NCBI RefSeq assembly: GCF_021582895.2
Contig: NZ_CP091139.2
Location: 2,728,001-2,792,000, forward strand
Reading direction: 5' to 3'
DNA: 64,000 nt
Source: Microbacterium elymi
GTDB lineage: Bacteria > Actinomycetota > Actinomycetes > Actinomycetales > Microbacteriaceae
Part shown: positions 8,625-18,320 of the stretch, one piece after another
How positions within the stretch are numbered: position 1 is the first letter of the stretch
Layout: the number at the start of each line of letters is the position of its first letter
The notes under the pieces: model-generated
What the model saw: only the letters and a program-made list of their open reading frames with translations
The model's database searches: none
Told to the model about the DNA's origin: nothing
Translations under genes and position numbers: made by a program

Positions 8625-10316
8625 CAGTCGTCCGTGCGACCTCTGTCGCCGGCATCCGCGCCACCGCCGAGCGGGATGCTGCCGGTCGCGGTGAGCACGT
8701 CCATGCCCTCGGGCACCGACACGGTCGCAAGGTCGGCCTCGCCCGCATGGGCACGCTCGGTGTTGGTCATGCGCGTCAGCGACGTGTTCGGCAGGAACAG
8801 GATCGCGATCAGGCTGAGCACCGCGAACGGCACCGCGATCAGGAACGACTGCGAGATGCCCTGTGCGTAGACGTCCTCGATGATGACGCGCAGCGCGTGC
8901 GGCATCGTGGACACCTGCGGCAGGGTGCCGCTGCTGGCTAGCCCTGCCAGTACTGCGCCTTGTCGCCCAGGCTCGCGATCGCCTTGCCCAGCTCGGGCAG
9001 GCGGTCCTTGATCAGCCCGGTGACCGAGGTCGCCAGCGCGGCACCCATGACCGCGACGCCGATGGTGCCGCCCAGGCTCCGGAAGAACGTGACGCCCGAG
9101 CTGGCGACGCCGATCTCGCTGGGCTTGCAGGTGTTCTGCACGATCAGCACGAGGTTCTGCATGGTCATGCCGACGCCGGCGCCGAGCAGGAACATGTACA
9201 GCGAGACGATGACGAAGTTCGTGTCGTAGTGGATCGTCGACAGGGTGAACGAGCCGGCGATCAGCAGCGCGCCGCCGAGGATCAGGTACGGCTTCCAGTG
9301 CCCGTACTTCGAGATCAGCGCCCCGATGAACACGGATGCCACGAGCAGACCTGCGATCATCGGGATCGTCATCAGCCCCGCCTGCGTGGGCGTCGCGCCC
9401 CGCGCCAGCTTGCATGTACTGGCTCAGGAACACCGACGCGCCGAACATGGCGATCCCGGTCGCGATCGAGGCGATCACCGCGAGGGTGAACGTGAGGTTG
9501 CGGAACAGCGAGAGCGGGACGAGCGGCTCCTTCGCGCGCATCTCGACGATGATGAACAGGATCGTGCCGAGGATCGCGCCGCCGACCATGAGGATGGTCG
9601 GAAGGCTCCACCAGTCGAAGCTGTCGCCGGCGATCGAGACCCAGATGAGCAGGCAGCGACACGGACGCGGCCAGCAGGACGATCCCGAGGTAGTCGATGG
9701 ACACCTTGCGGCGCGCGTGCGGGCTCAGGTGCAGGGTCTTCTGCACCAGGATCAGCGCCACGATGGCGATGGGGAGGGCGACGTAGAAGTTCCAGCGCCA
9801 GCCCCAGGCGTCGGTGAGCACGCCGCCGAGCAGCGGGCCGCCGACCGTGGCGACCGCCATCACGGCACCGAACAGGCCCATGTACTTGCCGCGCTCGCGG
9901 GGGCTGAGGATGTCGGCCATCAGCACCTGGCTCAGTGCCGCCAGGCCACCCGCGCCGATGCCCTGGAAGGCACGGAACGTGATCAGCATCTCGGGGTTCT
10001 GCGAGAAGCCCGCGGCCGCGGTCGACAGCACGAAGATGACGATCGCCAGCTGGTAGAGGAACTTGCGGTTGAACAGGTCGGCGAGCTTGCCCCAGATCGG
10101 CGTCGTGATGGCCGTCGTCAGCAGGGTCGCGGTGACGACCCAGGTGAACGCGGTCTGGTTGCCGTTCAGGTCGTGGATGATCACCGGGAGCGAACTGGAG
10201 ACGACGGTCGACGCGAGCATCGACACGAACATGCCGAGGATCAGCCCGGACAGCGCCTCGAGCACCTGACGATGGTTCATCTTCTCGGCACCGGTGGGAA
10301 CGGGGGAATCGGTCAT
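8624..10316 (-). CDS. DHA2-family MFS multidrug exporter (three frameshifts)
   Basis: A 14-helix drug:H+ antiporter of about 563 residues. Motif A-like GKLADLFNRKFLY, motif C-region GGPLLGGVLTDAWGWRWNFYV and the EmrB-type LSQYMQLARGATPTQAGL are visible. Frame breaks: insertions in GCWGC at 9652 and 9410, and an indel near 8945 after KAQYWQG. All three are taken as sequence errors. Start ATG 10316 (MTDSPVPTG). First gene of an operon with the MarR regulator. Confidence 0.88.
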
Positions 10317-10389
10317 TCGGGTCCTTCGAGAGGTTCTTCGAGTGAAGGGGACGCGCTCCGGCGGTGATATGACCGGCCGGCGCAGAACT

Positions 10390-10422
10390 TTGACGAACGT
10401 CAACAGTTGAGAAGGGTCAACT
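10390..10422. promoter_or_regulatory. Two dyads, probable MarR operator
   Basis: TTGACGAACGTCAA (10390-10403) and AGTTGA-N6-TCAACT (10405-10422) are adjacent perfect dyads 75-105 bp upstream of the MFS start. Spacing and palindromy fit a MarR dimer site that autoregulates the MFS-marR operon. Confidence 0.65.
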
Positions 10423-10468
10423 TTATGCCTTCTGGTTGAGGTATGTCAATTACCGGTGAGGGGCCAGC

Positions 10469-11196
10469 TCAGTCGGCGAGGGCGAGCGCGCGGTGGATCT
10501 GGCGTGCCGGCGGCGTCCGCGTAGGCAGTTCGCGAGCAGGCAGTTCGCCGGCGGCTGGTTCACGAGCCGCCGGTTCGCGAGCAGGCAGTTCGCGGGCGGG
10601 CGCCGGATGCGTGCGCCGATGAAGCTCGTCGATCAGCGCCGTGGCCAGGCGCACGAGTTCGGCGATCTCGGCCTCGTCGCGGTCGACCCACGCGCAAGCG
10701 GGGCTCGTCGTCGACGGGGACGAAGCCGCGATGCTGCTCCCAGGCGACGAGGGTCCGCTCGGCGCCGAGCACGTGCTGCCTGCCACCACACCTGTCGCAG
10801 GTACGAGCGCGGGATGGAGCGCCAGGCCTTGTTCGTCGTCTTGATCTCGGCGAGCGTGATCCGGCCCGCGGCATCCACCGCCAGTCCGTCCGGAGTGGCC
10901 AGATGCCGCGGCTCGATCACGGCGCGGAACAGCGCGGAGGAGGGCAGGATGCCGTGGGTCGCGGCGACCCAGCCGGCGATCTCGGGCTCGCGCCGGCGCC
11001 CGTGGTCGGTGTAGACGTTGCCGTGGAACCCGCTGCCGCGCAGCTTCGCGTCGGCCGCGCGCGGGATCACCCGCTCGCTGGTGAGGGCCGCGACATCCGT
11101 CGCCGTGATCCCGCGCGAACGCGCCCGCAGCCAGGCGACACGGTCGCGGGAGTCCGCGACGATGCGCTCGGTCAGCTCGGGGGTCACGCCCTCCAC
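10469..11196 (-). CDS. YqaJ/lambda-exonuclease-type nuclease (two frameshifts)
   Basis: A RecB-fold exonuclease of about 241 residues. GITATDVAAL, the acidic site and the EIK motif (DGLAVDAAGRITLAEIKTT), and Y-LRQVWWQQHVLG fit YqaJ family core positions. Two insertions, at 10780 and 10695, lie in GCAGC. The last 35 residues are a Pro/Ala/Arg/Glu repeat (PARELP, AREPAA). These nucleases are usually phage recombination enzymes, but no other phage gene is nearby and the protein looks chromosomal. GTG 11196 start. Confidence 0.82.
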
Positions 11197-11253
11197 CGTA
11201 CGCCGAGCGGCCGACCCCGCCCGCCCGCGACACCCCCGGAGCGGGCAGGTCGT

Positions 11254-11652
11254 TCAGAACCCGGCGGCGCCGGCCTCGGCGACCGTCTGGTCCTGCTCGC
11301 CGGACCCCCCGCTGACGCCCACCGCGCCGACGACCTTGCCGTCGCGCGAGAGCGGCACGCCGCCGGCGAAGATCGCGACGCGGCCGTGGTTCGTGTTCTG
11401 GATGCCGAAGAACTGCTGGGTCGGCTGCGAGTTGTCGCCGAGGTCCTTGGTGGAGATGTCGAACGCCTTGGACGTCCACGCCTTGCTGATCGAGATCTCG
11501 ACGCTGCCGATCCACGCGCCGTCCTGGCGCACATGCGCGACCAGGTTGCCGCCGGCGTCGACGACGGCGATGTTCATGGGCTGGCCGATCTCGTCGGCGC
11601 GCTTCTCTGCGGCGGCGATGACGCGACGGGCGTCCTCGAGGGTGACGGACAT
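11254..11652 (-). CDS. GlcG/HbpS-family heme- or cofactor-binding protein
   Basis: 132 residues, full family length. The pattern VTLEDARRVIAAAEKRADEIG, MNIAVVDAGGNLVAHVRQDGA and GAVGVSGGSGEQDQTVAEAG is typical of the GlcG/HbpS fold. Biochemical role is uncertain; relatives bind heme or aquo-cobalamin, or accompany alcohol/aldehyde dehydrogenases. It lies 82 bp downstream of the formaldehyde dehydrogenase on the same strand, which suggests a joint transcript. Confidence 0.85.
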   Translation of the reverse strand: MSVTLEDARRVIAAAEKRADEIGQPMNIAVVDAGGNLVAHVRQDGAWIGSVEISISKAWTSKAFDISTKDLGDNSQPTQQFFGIQNTNHGRVAIFAGGVPLSRDGKVVGAVGVSGGSGEQDQTVAEAGAAGF

Positions 11653-11734
11653 GGTGCTTCCTTTCGCTGGATTTCGTGGGGGATGGCGGGGAGGGACGGA
11701 TGCCTCGGGCCGAGGCATCCGGGAGCCCCGCCGG

Positions 11735-12956
11735 CTACGCGGCCTTGATGTAGCCGTTCGGGTTCAGGACGTACTTCTTCGCGGCGCCCTGGTCGAACTC
11801 GGCGTAGCCGCGCGGGGCGTCCTCGAGCGGGATGGGGGTGGCCTGCACGGCCTTCGCGATGTGCACCTTGTCGTGCAGGATCGCCATCATCAGCTGCCGG
11901 TTGTACCGCATCACCGGGCACTGACCGGTGGTGAACGACAGCGACTTCGCCCAGCCCAGGCCCAGCCGCAGCGACAAGGATCCGGTCTTCGCGGCCTCGT
12001 CCACGCCGCCCGGATCTCCGGTGACGTACAGGCCGGGGATGCCGAGGGCGCCGCCGGCGGCGGTGAGGTCCATCAGCGAGTTGAGGACCGTCGCCGGGGC
12101 TTCGTGGCCGGCGTTCGCGCCGTGCCCATGCGCCTCGAAGCCGACGGCATCCACGCCGCAGTCGACCTCGGGCACGCCCAGGATCTGCTCGATCTGATCC
12201 TTCGGGTCGCCTTGGGACACATCGACGGTCTCGCATCCGAACGAGCGCGCCTGGGCGAGCCGGTCGGCGTTGAGGTCGCCGACGATGACCACGGCGGCCC
12301 CCAGCAGCTGGGCGCCGACGGCGGCGGCCAGCCCCACGGGGCCCGCACCGGCCACGTACACCGTCGATCCCGGCCCGACGCCGGCGGTGACCGCGCCGTG
12401 GAACCCGGTCGGGAAGATGTCGGAGAGCATCGTCAGATCGAGGATCTTCTCCAGCGCCTGGTCCCGATCGGGGAAGCGCAGCAGATTCCAGTCGGCGTAC
12501 GGCACGAGCACGTACTCGGCCTGGCCGCCGACCCAGCCGCCCATGTCGACGTAGCCGTACGCGTTGCCCGGGCCGGTCGGGGTTGACGTTCAGGCAGATG
12601 CCGGTCTTGCCCTCTTTGCAGTTGCGGCAGCGACCGCAGGCGATGTTGAACGGCACCGAGACGATGTCGCCGACCTGGATGAACTCCACGTCCGGACCGA
12701 CCTCGACCACCTCGCCGGTGATCTCGTGCCCGAGCACGAGGCCGGCCGGTGCGGTCGTGCGGCCGCGCACCATGTGCTGGTCGGACCCGCAGATGTTCGT
12801 GGCCACCGTGCGCAGGATCGCGCCGTGCGGCACCTTGCGGCCGACGTTGGCCGGGTTGACGCCGGGCCCGTCCTTCAGCTCGAACTCCGGGTAGGCGGTG
12901 TCGATCACCTCGACCACCCCCGGACCCTTGTATGCCACGGCTCTGTTCCCAGACAT
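11735..12956 (-). CDS. fdhA: Glutathione-independent formaldehyde dehydrogenase (zinc, NAD-linked; one frameshift)
   Basis: A medium-chain zinc dehydrogenase of about 406 residues related to Pseudomonas putida FdhA. Catalytic zinc ligands lie in NICGSDQHMV and GHEITG; the structural zinc cluster is CGRCRNCKEGKTGIC; the NAD fold reads VAGAGPVGLAAA. An extra G at about 12576 (GG read as GGG after CCGGCCC) breaks the frame; corrected it reads DRPGNAYGYVDMGGWVGG. The divergent regulator at 13081 probably controls it. The symbol follows the P. putida enzyme and should not be confused with formate dehydrogenase. Confidence 0.88.
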
Positions 12957-13045
12957 CCTCGTCCCCTCCGTCTCACGCGGTCATCCGCTGGTCTCGAGCC
13001 TGGCCGTCGGCGGCGCGGAAGGCCATCATCCCGGGGGACCGTCTT

Positions 13046-13065
13046 GCCCACCCGAACGGGTGGGC
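13046..13065. promoter_or_regulatory. Perfect 20-bp palindrome in the fdhA/luxR divergent promoter
   Basis: GCCCACCCGAACGGGTGGGC has 9-bp arms and a 2-bp centre. It overlaps a plausible -35 (TTGCCC, 13045) and precedes a -10 (TAGGGT, 13069) for the rightward regulator gene. It is the obvious operator candidate for that regulator, acting on both directions. Confidence 0.65.
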
Positions 13066-13080
13066 GTCTAGGGTGGGGGG

Positions 13081-14332
13081 ATGGACGGCGGCTCCACCTG
13101 CACGGAAGAGACGCTGCGCGACCTCGTCGAGGTGGTCAATGCCCCCGCGTATGCGCTCGCCGACCGTCTCTCGGCGGCGCTGGCGACGTTCGTCGCGCAT
13201 GACGCGCTGCTGATCCTCGCCGCCGACACCGCGGGCGGCCGGCGCCGCGGGTCCGGCGATCGGGCCTTCATCGACGGCGTCTCGTTCCTCGACCTCGACG
13301 AGCTGCGCCGGGTCATCGCGCCCGGCTCTGCGCGGCGCGGGGCGCTGGATGTCGGGGGTCGGCAGGTGGCGACGTTCGAGGCGCTCTCGCGCAACGGCGC
13401 GCTGCTCGTGCTCGCCCGCCCGGGGCCCGTCCGCGAGACCGATGCCATCGTGCTGCAGGCCTGGAACCTCGTCGCGCTGCGGTGCGGCAGCTCGCCGACG
13501 CCGCTCCGCCGGACTATCTGCAGCGTGCGCGGGCAGCGTCGGGCGAGCGGATGGAGGCGCTCACCGAGCTGGCCGACGAGTACTCCACCACGCTCGAGTC
13601 GGTGCTGGCGGCGCTCGGTCGGCCGACCTCGACGACCGCAGCGCACGCACCACCGCGACCGGGATCGCCGCGCAGGGCATGGTGCACCTGCGGACCGCCA
13701 GCGACCGGGTCCGGACGTTCACCGAAGAGCCGGTCACCACGGCGTTCGAGCGGCTGCGCGACGATCTGCGTCCGCTCGTGCGGTATCGCGACCTGGACGT
13801 GCAGTTCGTCGAGCCGCCGGTCGACGGGCGCCCGCTGCCGAGCGAGGTCGCGCACGGCGCGCGGGCGGTGGTGCGGGGGTCGATCCTGGCCCTGGTCGAT
13901 CGTCCCGAGGTCGGTCGGGTGCGCGTGCAGTGGGACTGCGACGGCACGAACCTGCTCATCGGCATGCGCGACGACGGGCCGGGCGACATGACGGATGCCT
14001 CGACCCAGCTCCAGCTCGTGCGGCAGCGCGTGCACGCCTTGAACGGCCGGCTCACGATCGAGGCCACTCCCGGGTGGGGCACCGAGATGGCGATCGTCAT
14101 CCCGCTGGATCCGCCGCACGTGGGGTCGGCGGCGGCCGCGTGGGAGCTCCGGCCGCGCGAGCTCGAAGTGCTGCAGCTGCTGGCCACCGGCCGTCGCAAT
14201 CGCGCGATCGCCGAAGAGCTGGGCATCAGCGAGAACACGGTGAAGTTCCACGTCGCCGGCATCTACCGCAAGCTCGGCGTCTCGTCCCGGGCCGAGGCGG
14301 CCGCGGTGTTCCATGATCGCAGCGTCGATTGA
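13081..14332 (+). CDS. ATPase-domain/LuxR-HTH fusion regulator (two frameshifts)
   Basis: About 417 residues. An N-terminal GAF-like sensory region (1-130) is followed by a helical part, an HATPase_c-like domain (MRDDGPGDM about 295-305, then GWGTEMAIVIPL) and a C-terminal LuxR HTH (LRPRELEVLQLLATGRRNRAIAEELGISENTVKFHV). There is no receiver domain and no clear phospho-histidine. Deletions near 13468 (GGG to GG) and 13617 (GCTGCGG to GCTCGG) break the frame. It is divergent from fdhA and likely its regulator, perhaps sensing aldehyde or nucleotide. Confidence 0.8.
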
Positions 14333-14400
14333 GCCGGTGTCGATTGAGCCGGTGTCGATTGAGACAGCAGTGTCGATTGAGACAGCAGTGTCGATTGAGG
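14324..14400. repeat. Tandem repeats spanning the luxR-fusion stop codon
   Basis: Units begin GTCGATTGAG: two of 15 bp (14324-14338, 14339-14353), two of 18 bp (14354-14371, 14372-14389) and a partial fifth. The first encodes the terminal Val-Asp-stop of the regulator, and every later unit repeats that stop. Confidence 0.9.
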
Positions 14401-14437
14401 GGTTGCGTTCGCCCAGGGGAGTGGCAGGGTCGGATCC

Positions 14438-14746
14438 ATGGACATCATGACGAACGACCAGTTCCGGGCGTCTCCCGGGGTCGAGGACTGGCATCCCGCC
14501 GGTGACGGGGTGGCCGCGCAGTTCCGCACCGGCGATTTCGCGACCGGCGCCCGCCTCTTCTCCGCGATCGCCGATCTCGCCGAGGCGGCCAACCACCACC
14601 CCGACGTCGAGGTCACCTACCCCCACGTGCGAGTGAGCCTGGTGACGCACTCCGCCGGCGGGGTGACCGAGGCGGATGCCGCACTCGCGGCCTCGATCTC
14701 GCGCGCTGCACATCAGCTGGGCATCGAGGCCGAGTCGGCCGAGTAG
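14438..14746 (+). CDS. Pterin-4a-carbinolamine dehydratase family protein
   Basis: 102 residues. The active-site signature HHPDVEVTYPHVRVSLVTH and GGVTEADAALA are intact. The family recycles pterin cofactor after aromatic hydroxylation, but in bacteria without such hydroxylases it is often linked to pterin or molybdopterin metabolism. Start ATG 14438, with an alternative at 14447. It follows the regulator on the same strand and may be cotranscribed. Confidence 0.88.
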   Translation: MDIMTNDQFRASPGVEDWHPAGDGVAAQFRTGDFATGARLFSAIADLAEAANHHPDVEVTYPHVRVSLVTHSAGGVTEADAALAASISRAAHQLGIEAESAE

Positions 14747-14755
14747 GCCGCGCCC

Positions 14756-15127
14756 CTACGGGGCCGGCTCGGTGGCCGCGTTCTTCTGCGACCTCATGTA
14801 CCACTCGACGAAGCGTCGCGCACGGCCGTCGGGTGCGAAGTGCACCTCCCAGAGATTCTGGTAGCTCTCGTGACCGGGGTAGTCGACGTGGCCGGTGATG
14901 ATCCCGAGCTGCTGGTCTTCGATCAGCACATCCAGTTCGAAGACCGGTTCGCTGGGCTCTTCTTCGCGCCATGCCGCGATGATCGCGTCGATGCCCCGGG
15001 TGGGCGTGGGGTCGTCGGGCTGAAACCAGTACTCGGCATCGTCGGTGAACAGGGCTCGGATGTCGGCGTCCGCCTTCGTCTTCCACGCCCGGATGTATCC
15101 GTTCAGCCATTGCTTCGTCCGTGACAT
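14756..15127 (-). CDS. SnoaL-like/NTF2-fold protein
   Basis: 123 residues with the NTF2-like layout: helix WLNGYIRAWKTKADADIRALF, then DDAEYWFQPDDPTPTRGIDAIIAAW, then beta strands with DYPGHESYQNLWEVHFAPDGRARRFVEWY. Such proteins are small isomerases or ligand-binding domains. No catalytic assignment is possible. Confidence 0.75.
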   Translation of the reverse strand: MSRTKQWLNGYIRAWKTKADADIRALFTDDAEYWFQPDDPTPTRGIDAIIAAWREEEPSEPVFELDVLIEDQQLGIITGHVDYPGHESYQNLWEVHFAPDGRARRFVEWYMRSQKNAATEPAP

Positions 15128-15238
15128 GGTTCGTGTCTACCCGGTCGGGGCTGGGGGCGAAAGGGCGTGCCGGGCCTCAGCGCCCGGCGACGGGCTCCGT
15201 CAGGCCGCCATGGCACATCGACCCGCCGCGCCCGGACC

Positions 15239-16679
15239 TCATCCGGTCAGTCGCCTGTTCAATCGATCCCGCGCACGGTGGAGGGATCCGGGGACTCGCT
15301 GCCAGAGTCTTCGGGGATCGATCGTCGCCGGCGCCCGCACTTCGGGTACGCCGTCGACCATCCGGATTTCCCACCCGCTGGTTTCGAGGCTGCGGTGATG
15401 CCACCAGCACAGGGGCACTCCGTTGTCGACGTGGGTGGGTCCGCCGCGCGCATGCTCGATGACGTGATGGATCTCGCACCACGTGGCCGAGACGTGGCAT
15501 CCGGGGATGATGCACTCCCCGTCGCGGGCGGTGATCGCGCGCCGCTGCTGGCCGGAGAAGGTGCGGTTCGGGGAGCCGAGTTCGATGAGCCGCCCGTTCT
15601 CGTCGATGACGAGGCGTTGGATGCCCCGCAGCACGCGATCTGTCGCGCGACGACCGCGGGCACCGTGTCGTCTGTGCCGTCGATGAAGCCGACCCCGTCG
15701 TCGCGGTCGAGTTCGACGGCGGAGATCGTGACGAGCAGGGTCGGGGCAGCCGCCGAGCGAGGGCGTCTCTGCCGACCGGGCCGCGACGCCGAGGATCGTG
15801 GCGAACACATCGTGCATCTTCTGTTCGCGGGTGCGGGTGTCGGGCGGTGCATCGTCGCCGTCGTCTTCGGCCGCATCGCGGAACCGGACACCCGGGTCTT
15901 CGGTGCCGTCGTGGACGCGGGGATTCAGCTGCGCATCGCCCATCCGCTGGAACTGTGCGGCGACGTCTGCGAGCAGACCGCCGCTGATCGGCACGATCCC
16001 GTCGCGTTCGCGGCCGAACCGGAGGCCGCGGTGACGGAGGGCGCGTTCGTAGTCGGGGAGCGTGCCGTCGTGGTCGAGCACGAGCGTCCAGACCTTCGCC
16101 TGCGTGCGGCTGTCGTCGGCGGAGCAGGCGGGGGCGCCGTCTGGGCCGGCCCCGGTGGCCGCGGCGACGAGCTCGTACTCGGCGGCGGCCAGATGGGTGG
16201 GATCGCAACGGTCGGAGATCGGCGCGAGCGCGCCCACGATCGCCGCGATGCTGTCGACCCCGATCACGCCGTCGACCAGAGCGTCGCGGACCGTGGGAAA
16301 TGCCGCCGGCAGCGGATCGCCCGTCAGCGTCGTGCGGGTCGCGACGGCATGGGCGTGGCGGATGCGCGCTCGGGCGCTCGTCGCTGCGACCCCGGTGAGC
16401 CGGCAGAGCAGGTCGACCGCGTTCATGCAGCCCGCTCGGACCGACAGGCGCTCCTCGCCGAGCTCACCGCGTGAGCGGACATCGATCTCTCCGGCTTGCG
16501 GCGATGCGCAGCGCATCGGCCCGCCGTCCCAGTGATTCGGAGACCCGCGCGAACGCGACGAGTTCGTCGTCGGTCATCGTGCGTGTGATGTCGCCATCGA
16601 GCGTCGTGTGCACGTCGTCACCCAGCAGTTCGTCGAGGCGCGTGAGCGTCTCGAGGAGTTCTGCGGGTGCCGTTCTCAT
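15239..16679 (-). CDS. DUF222 / HNH endonuclease-domain protein, copy 1 (three frameshifts)
   Basis: About 479 residues: a helical DUF222 domain, then a C-terminal HNH motif (ECIIPGCHVSATWCEIHH, NGVPLCWWHH). Frame breaks: insertion at 16496 (GCAGC to GCAAGC), an extra G near 15748 beside GCTGC, and a missing base near 15632 beside GCTGC. Corrected N-terminus starts at ATG 16679 (MRTAPAELLETL). This is the 13E12/DUF222 family, present in many copies in actinobacteria, of unknown role and with uncertain nuclease activity. Confidence 0.85.
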
Positions 16680-16990
16680 CCCTCCATGATGCCGCTGACC
16701 TCCGACATCGAAGCACGACGATTCCCCGATCAGCACTGGTTTCTGTGGATAGCTTCCCTGGGCACGCGCCTGTGGAGGAATCGACGCCAGGAGGGGCTGA
16801 ATATGGGCCCGGCGCGGGCGAGAAACGGTGGTCGGGCATTCGTCGCCCAGGATGCGACTGGCATCGGCGCTCGGTCATCCGTCGGGGTTGCGCGCCACGG
16901 GCCCGATACATGCGCAACAGCGACAGTCGAATGCATCGCCCCGACGCGCGCCGCTCGGGGTGCACCGCCCGGGTGCTGGGCACCTCGCGA
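16680..16990. other. Intergenic region upstream of the rplJ promoter
   Basis: About 310 bp with no gene on either strand that I can support. Codon bias and known motifs are lacking, and short open frames here are antiphase noise. It separates the minus-strand HNH gene from the rplJL promoter. Confidence 0.6.
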
Positions 16991-16996
16991 CCGATT

Positions 16997-17024
16997 TTGC
17001 CGGACCGCCGGCATCCCGTAGACT
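16997..17024 (+). promoter_or_regulatory. Promoter of rplJL
   Basis: TTGCCG (16997-17002), a 16-bp spacer and TAGACT (17019-17024) form a good housekeeping sigma promoter. It is placed so that transcription starts at about 17031, just before the L10 leader. Confidence 0.7.
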
Positions 17025-17030
17025 TGTCCG

Positions 17031-17175
17031 AGCCAAAGACCGCCGGTCATCGGCGTGCGAGAGCACGTTGATCGAAGCACTGCCACGCAGGGGCCCGCGC
17101 AGGTGACATAGAACGATCTCCCTCCAGGATTCCGCTCCGTGCGCTTGCGCCGGAGCGTTTTTGTTTGTCGTGCGG
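17031..17175 (+). ncRNA. Ribosomal protein L10 leader
   Basis: The rplJ 5' region carries features of the L10 leader: AAAGACCGCCGGTC early, the GCAGGGGCCCGCGCAGG stem-loop near 17090 and a downstream hairpin. In this autoregulatory RNA, the L10-L12 complex binds and controls its own operon. Boundaries are approximate. Confidence 0.7.
17133..17162 (+). terminator. Attenuator hairpin in the rplJ leader
   Basis: CGCTCCG (17133-17139) pairs with CGGAGCG (17151-17157) and is followed by five T residues. It lies 75 bp before the rplJ start, so it is best read as a conditional terminator of the L10 leader. Confidence 0.75.
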
Positions 17176-17236
17176 CCGCCGATCCGAGGTCGACGCCCCG
17201 CCATCGCGGAGCGTCTCGTAAAGACAAGGAGTGGCC

Positions 17237-17751
17237 ATGGCGCAGAAGGACGCAACGGTTGCCGAGCTCACGAAGAATTTCGAGGACTCGACCGCCGTTC
17301 TGCTGACCGAGTACCGCGGTCTGACGGTTGCCGAGCTCAAGGAGCTCCGCAACAGCATCCGTCAGGACGCGGAGTACGCCGTGGTGAAGAACACGCTGAC
17401 CAAGATCGCGGCCAACAAGGCCGGGATCTCGACGCTGGACGACGACCTGAAGGGGCCGTCTGCCATCGCCTTCGTGCACGGTGACCCGGTCTCCGTCGCG
17501 AAGGGCCTGCGCGCCTTCGCCAAGGCACACCCTCTTCTGGTGATCAAGGGCGGCTTCTTCGACGGTGCCCCCTGACGCCCGATGAGGTCAACCAGCTCGC
17601 CGACCTCGAGAGCCGTGAAGTCCTGCTGGCGAAGCTCGCCGGTGCCTTCAAGGCCTCGCTGTTCCAGGCGGCATATCTGTTCAACGCTCCGCTGTCGAAG
17701 GCCGTTCGCACGGTCGACGCGCTGCGTGAGAAGCAGGAGTCCGCGGCCTGA
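17237..17751 (+). CDS. rplJ: 50S ribosomal protein L10 (one frameshift)
   Basis: The 171-residue stalk anchor for L7/L12. [22 protein letters not shown] and [14 protein letters not shown] mark the N-terminal RNA-binding half; the C-terminal L12-binding helix ends [17 protein letters not shown]. The frame closes early at GCCCCCTGA (17571-17579). Adding one C to the run of five restores [21 protein letters not shown]. This is a homopolymer error in an essential gene. AAGGAG lies 5 nt before ATG 17237. Confidence 0.95.
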
Positions 17752-17792
17752 TCTCGGCCTCGGCATCACAACCCCGATCAAGGAGAATCATC

Positions 17793-18182
17793 ATGGCAAA
17801 GCTCAGCACTGACGAGCTTCTCGACGCGTTCAAGGAGCTGTCGCTCATCGAGCTCAGCGAGTTCGTCAAGAAGTTCGAGGAGACCTTCGAGGTCACCGCC
17901 GCCGCCCCCGTCGCCGTTGCCGCTGCCGGCGCCCCGGCCGGTGGCGCGCCCGCCGAAGAGGTCGAGGAGAAGGATTCCTTCGACGTCGTCCTCGAGACGG
18001 TCGGCGACAAGAAGATCCAGGTCATCAAGGTCGTCCGCGAGCTCACCTCGCTCGGCCTCGGCGATGCGAAGGCCGTCGTCGACGGTGCGCCCAAGCCGGT
18101 TCTGGAGGGCGCCACCAAGGAGGCCGCCGAGAAGGCCAAGGCCGCTCTCGAAGAGGCCGGCGCCACGGTCACCCTGAAGTAG
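17793..18182 (+). CDS. rplL: 50S ribosomal protein L7/L12
   Basis: 129 residues. N-terminal dimerisation helices ([29 protein letters not shown]), an Ala/Pro/Gly hinge, and a C-terminal factor-binding domain ([21 protein letters not shown]). AAGGAG precedes the ATG. It follows rplJ by 41 bp and is cotranscribed with it; a strong terminator follows. Confidence 0.98.
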   Translation: MAKLSTDELLDAFKELSLIELSEFVKKFEETFEVTAAAPVAVAAAGAPAGGAPAEEVEEKDSFDVVLETVGDKKIQVIKVVRELTSLGLGDAKAVVDGAPKPVLEGATKEAAEKAKAALEEAGATVTLK

Positions 18183-18195
18183 TCTCTGCTTCTTC

Positions 18196-18227
18196 GAAAG
18201 CCCCGGACATCCGTGTCCGGGGCTTTC
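18196..18227 (+). terminator. Intrinsic terminator after rplL
   Basis: GAAAGCCCCGGACA and TGTCCGGGGCTTTC form a perfect 14-bp stem around TCCG, followed by GTGTCTTCC. It is 13 bp beyond the rplL stop. Confidence 0.9.
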
Positions 18228-18261
18228 GTGTCTTCCCCGCGGATGCTGGGGACCGCTCCGG

Positions 18262-18293
18262 TATCATGGTCCGAGGTCGAATCGATTCGACCT
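18262..18293 (+). promoter_or_regulatory. -10 element and 20-bp palindromic operator of the Bcr-type pump
   Basis: TATCAT (18262-18267) is a good -10. It is followed at once by the perfect palindrome AGGTCGAATCGATTCGACCT (18274-18293), which would cover the transcription start. This suggests repression of the pump by a dimeric regulator not encoded in the window. Confidence 0.65.
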
Positions 18294-18320
18294 GTTCTTC
18301 ATTCCCGACCGGAAGCCCTC

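Noticed and set aside
10469..11196. Prophage or recombination island around the YqaJ nuclease
   Set aside because: No integrase, terminase, Bet-like protein or att-like repeat nearby; codon use matches neighbours.
14324..14400. CRISPR array
   Set aside because: Units are contiguous 15-18-bp repeats with no spacers; no cas genes in the window.
17565..17585. Truncated rplJ followed by a separate small gene
   Set aside because: The downstream frame encodes the missing L10 C-terminus and the break lies in a C homopolymer.
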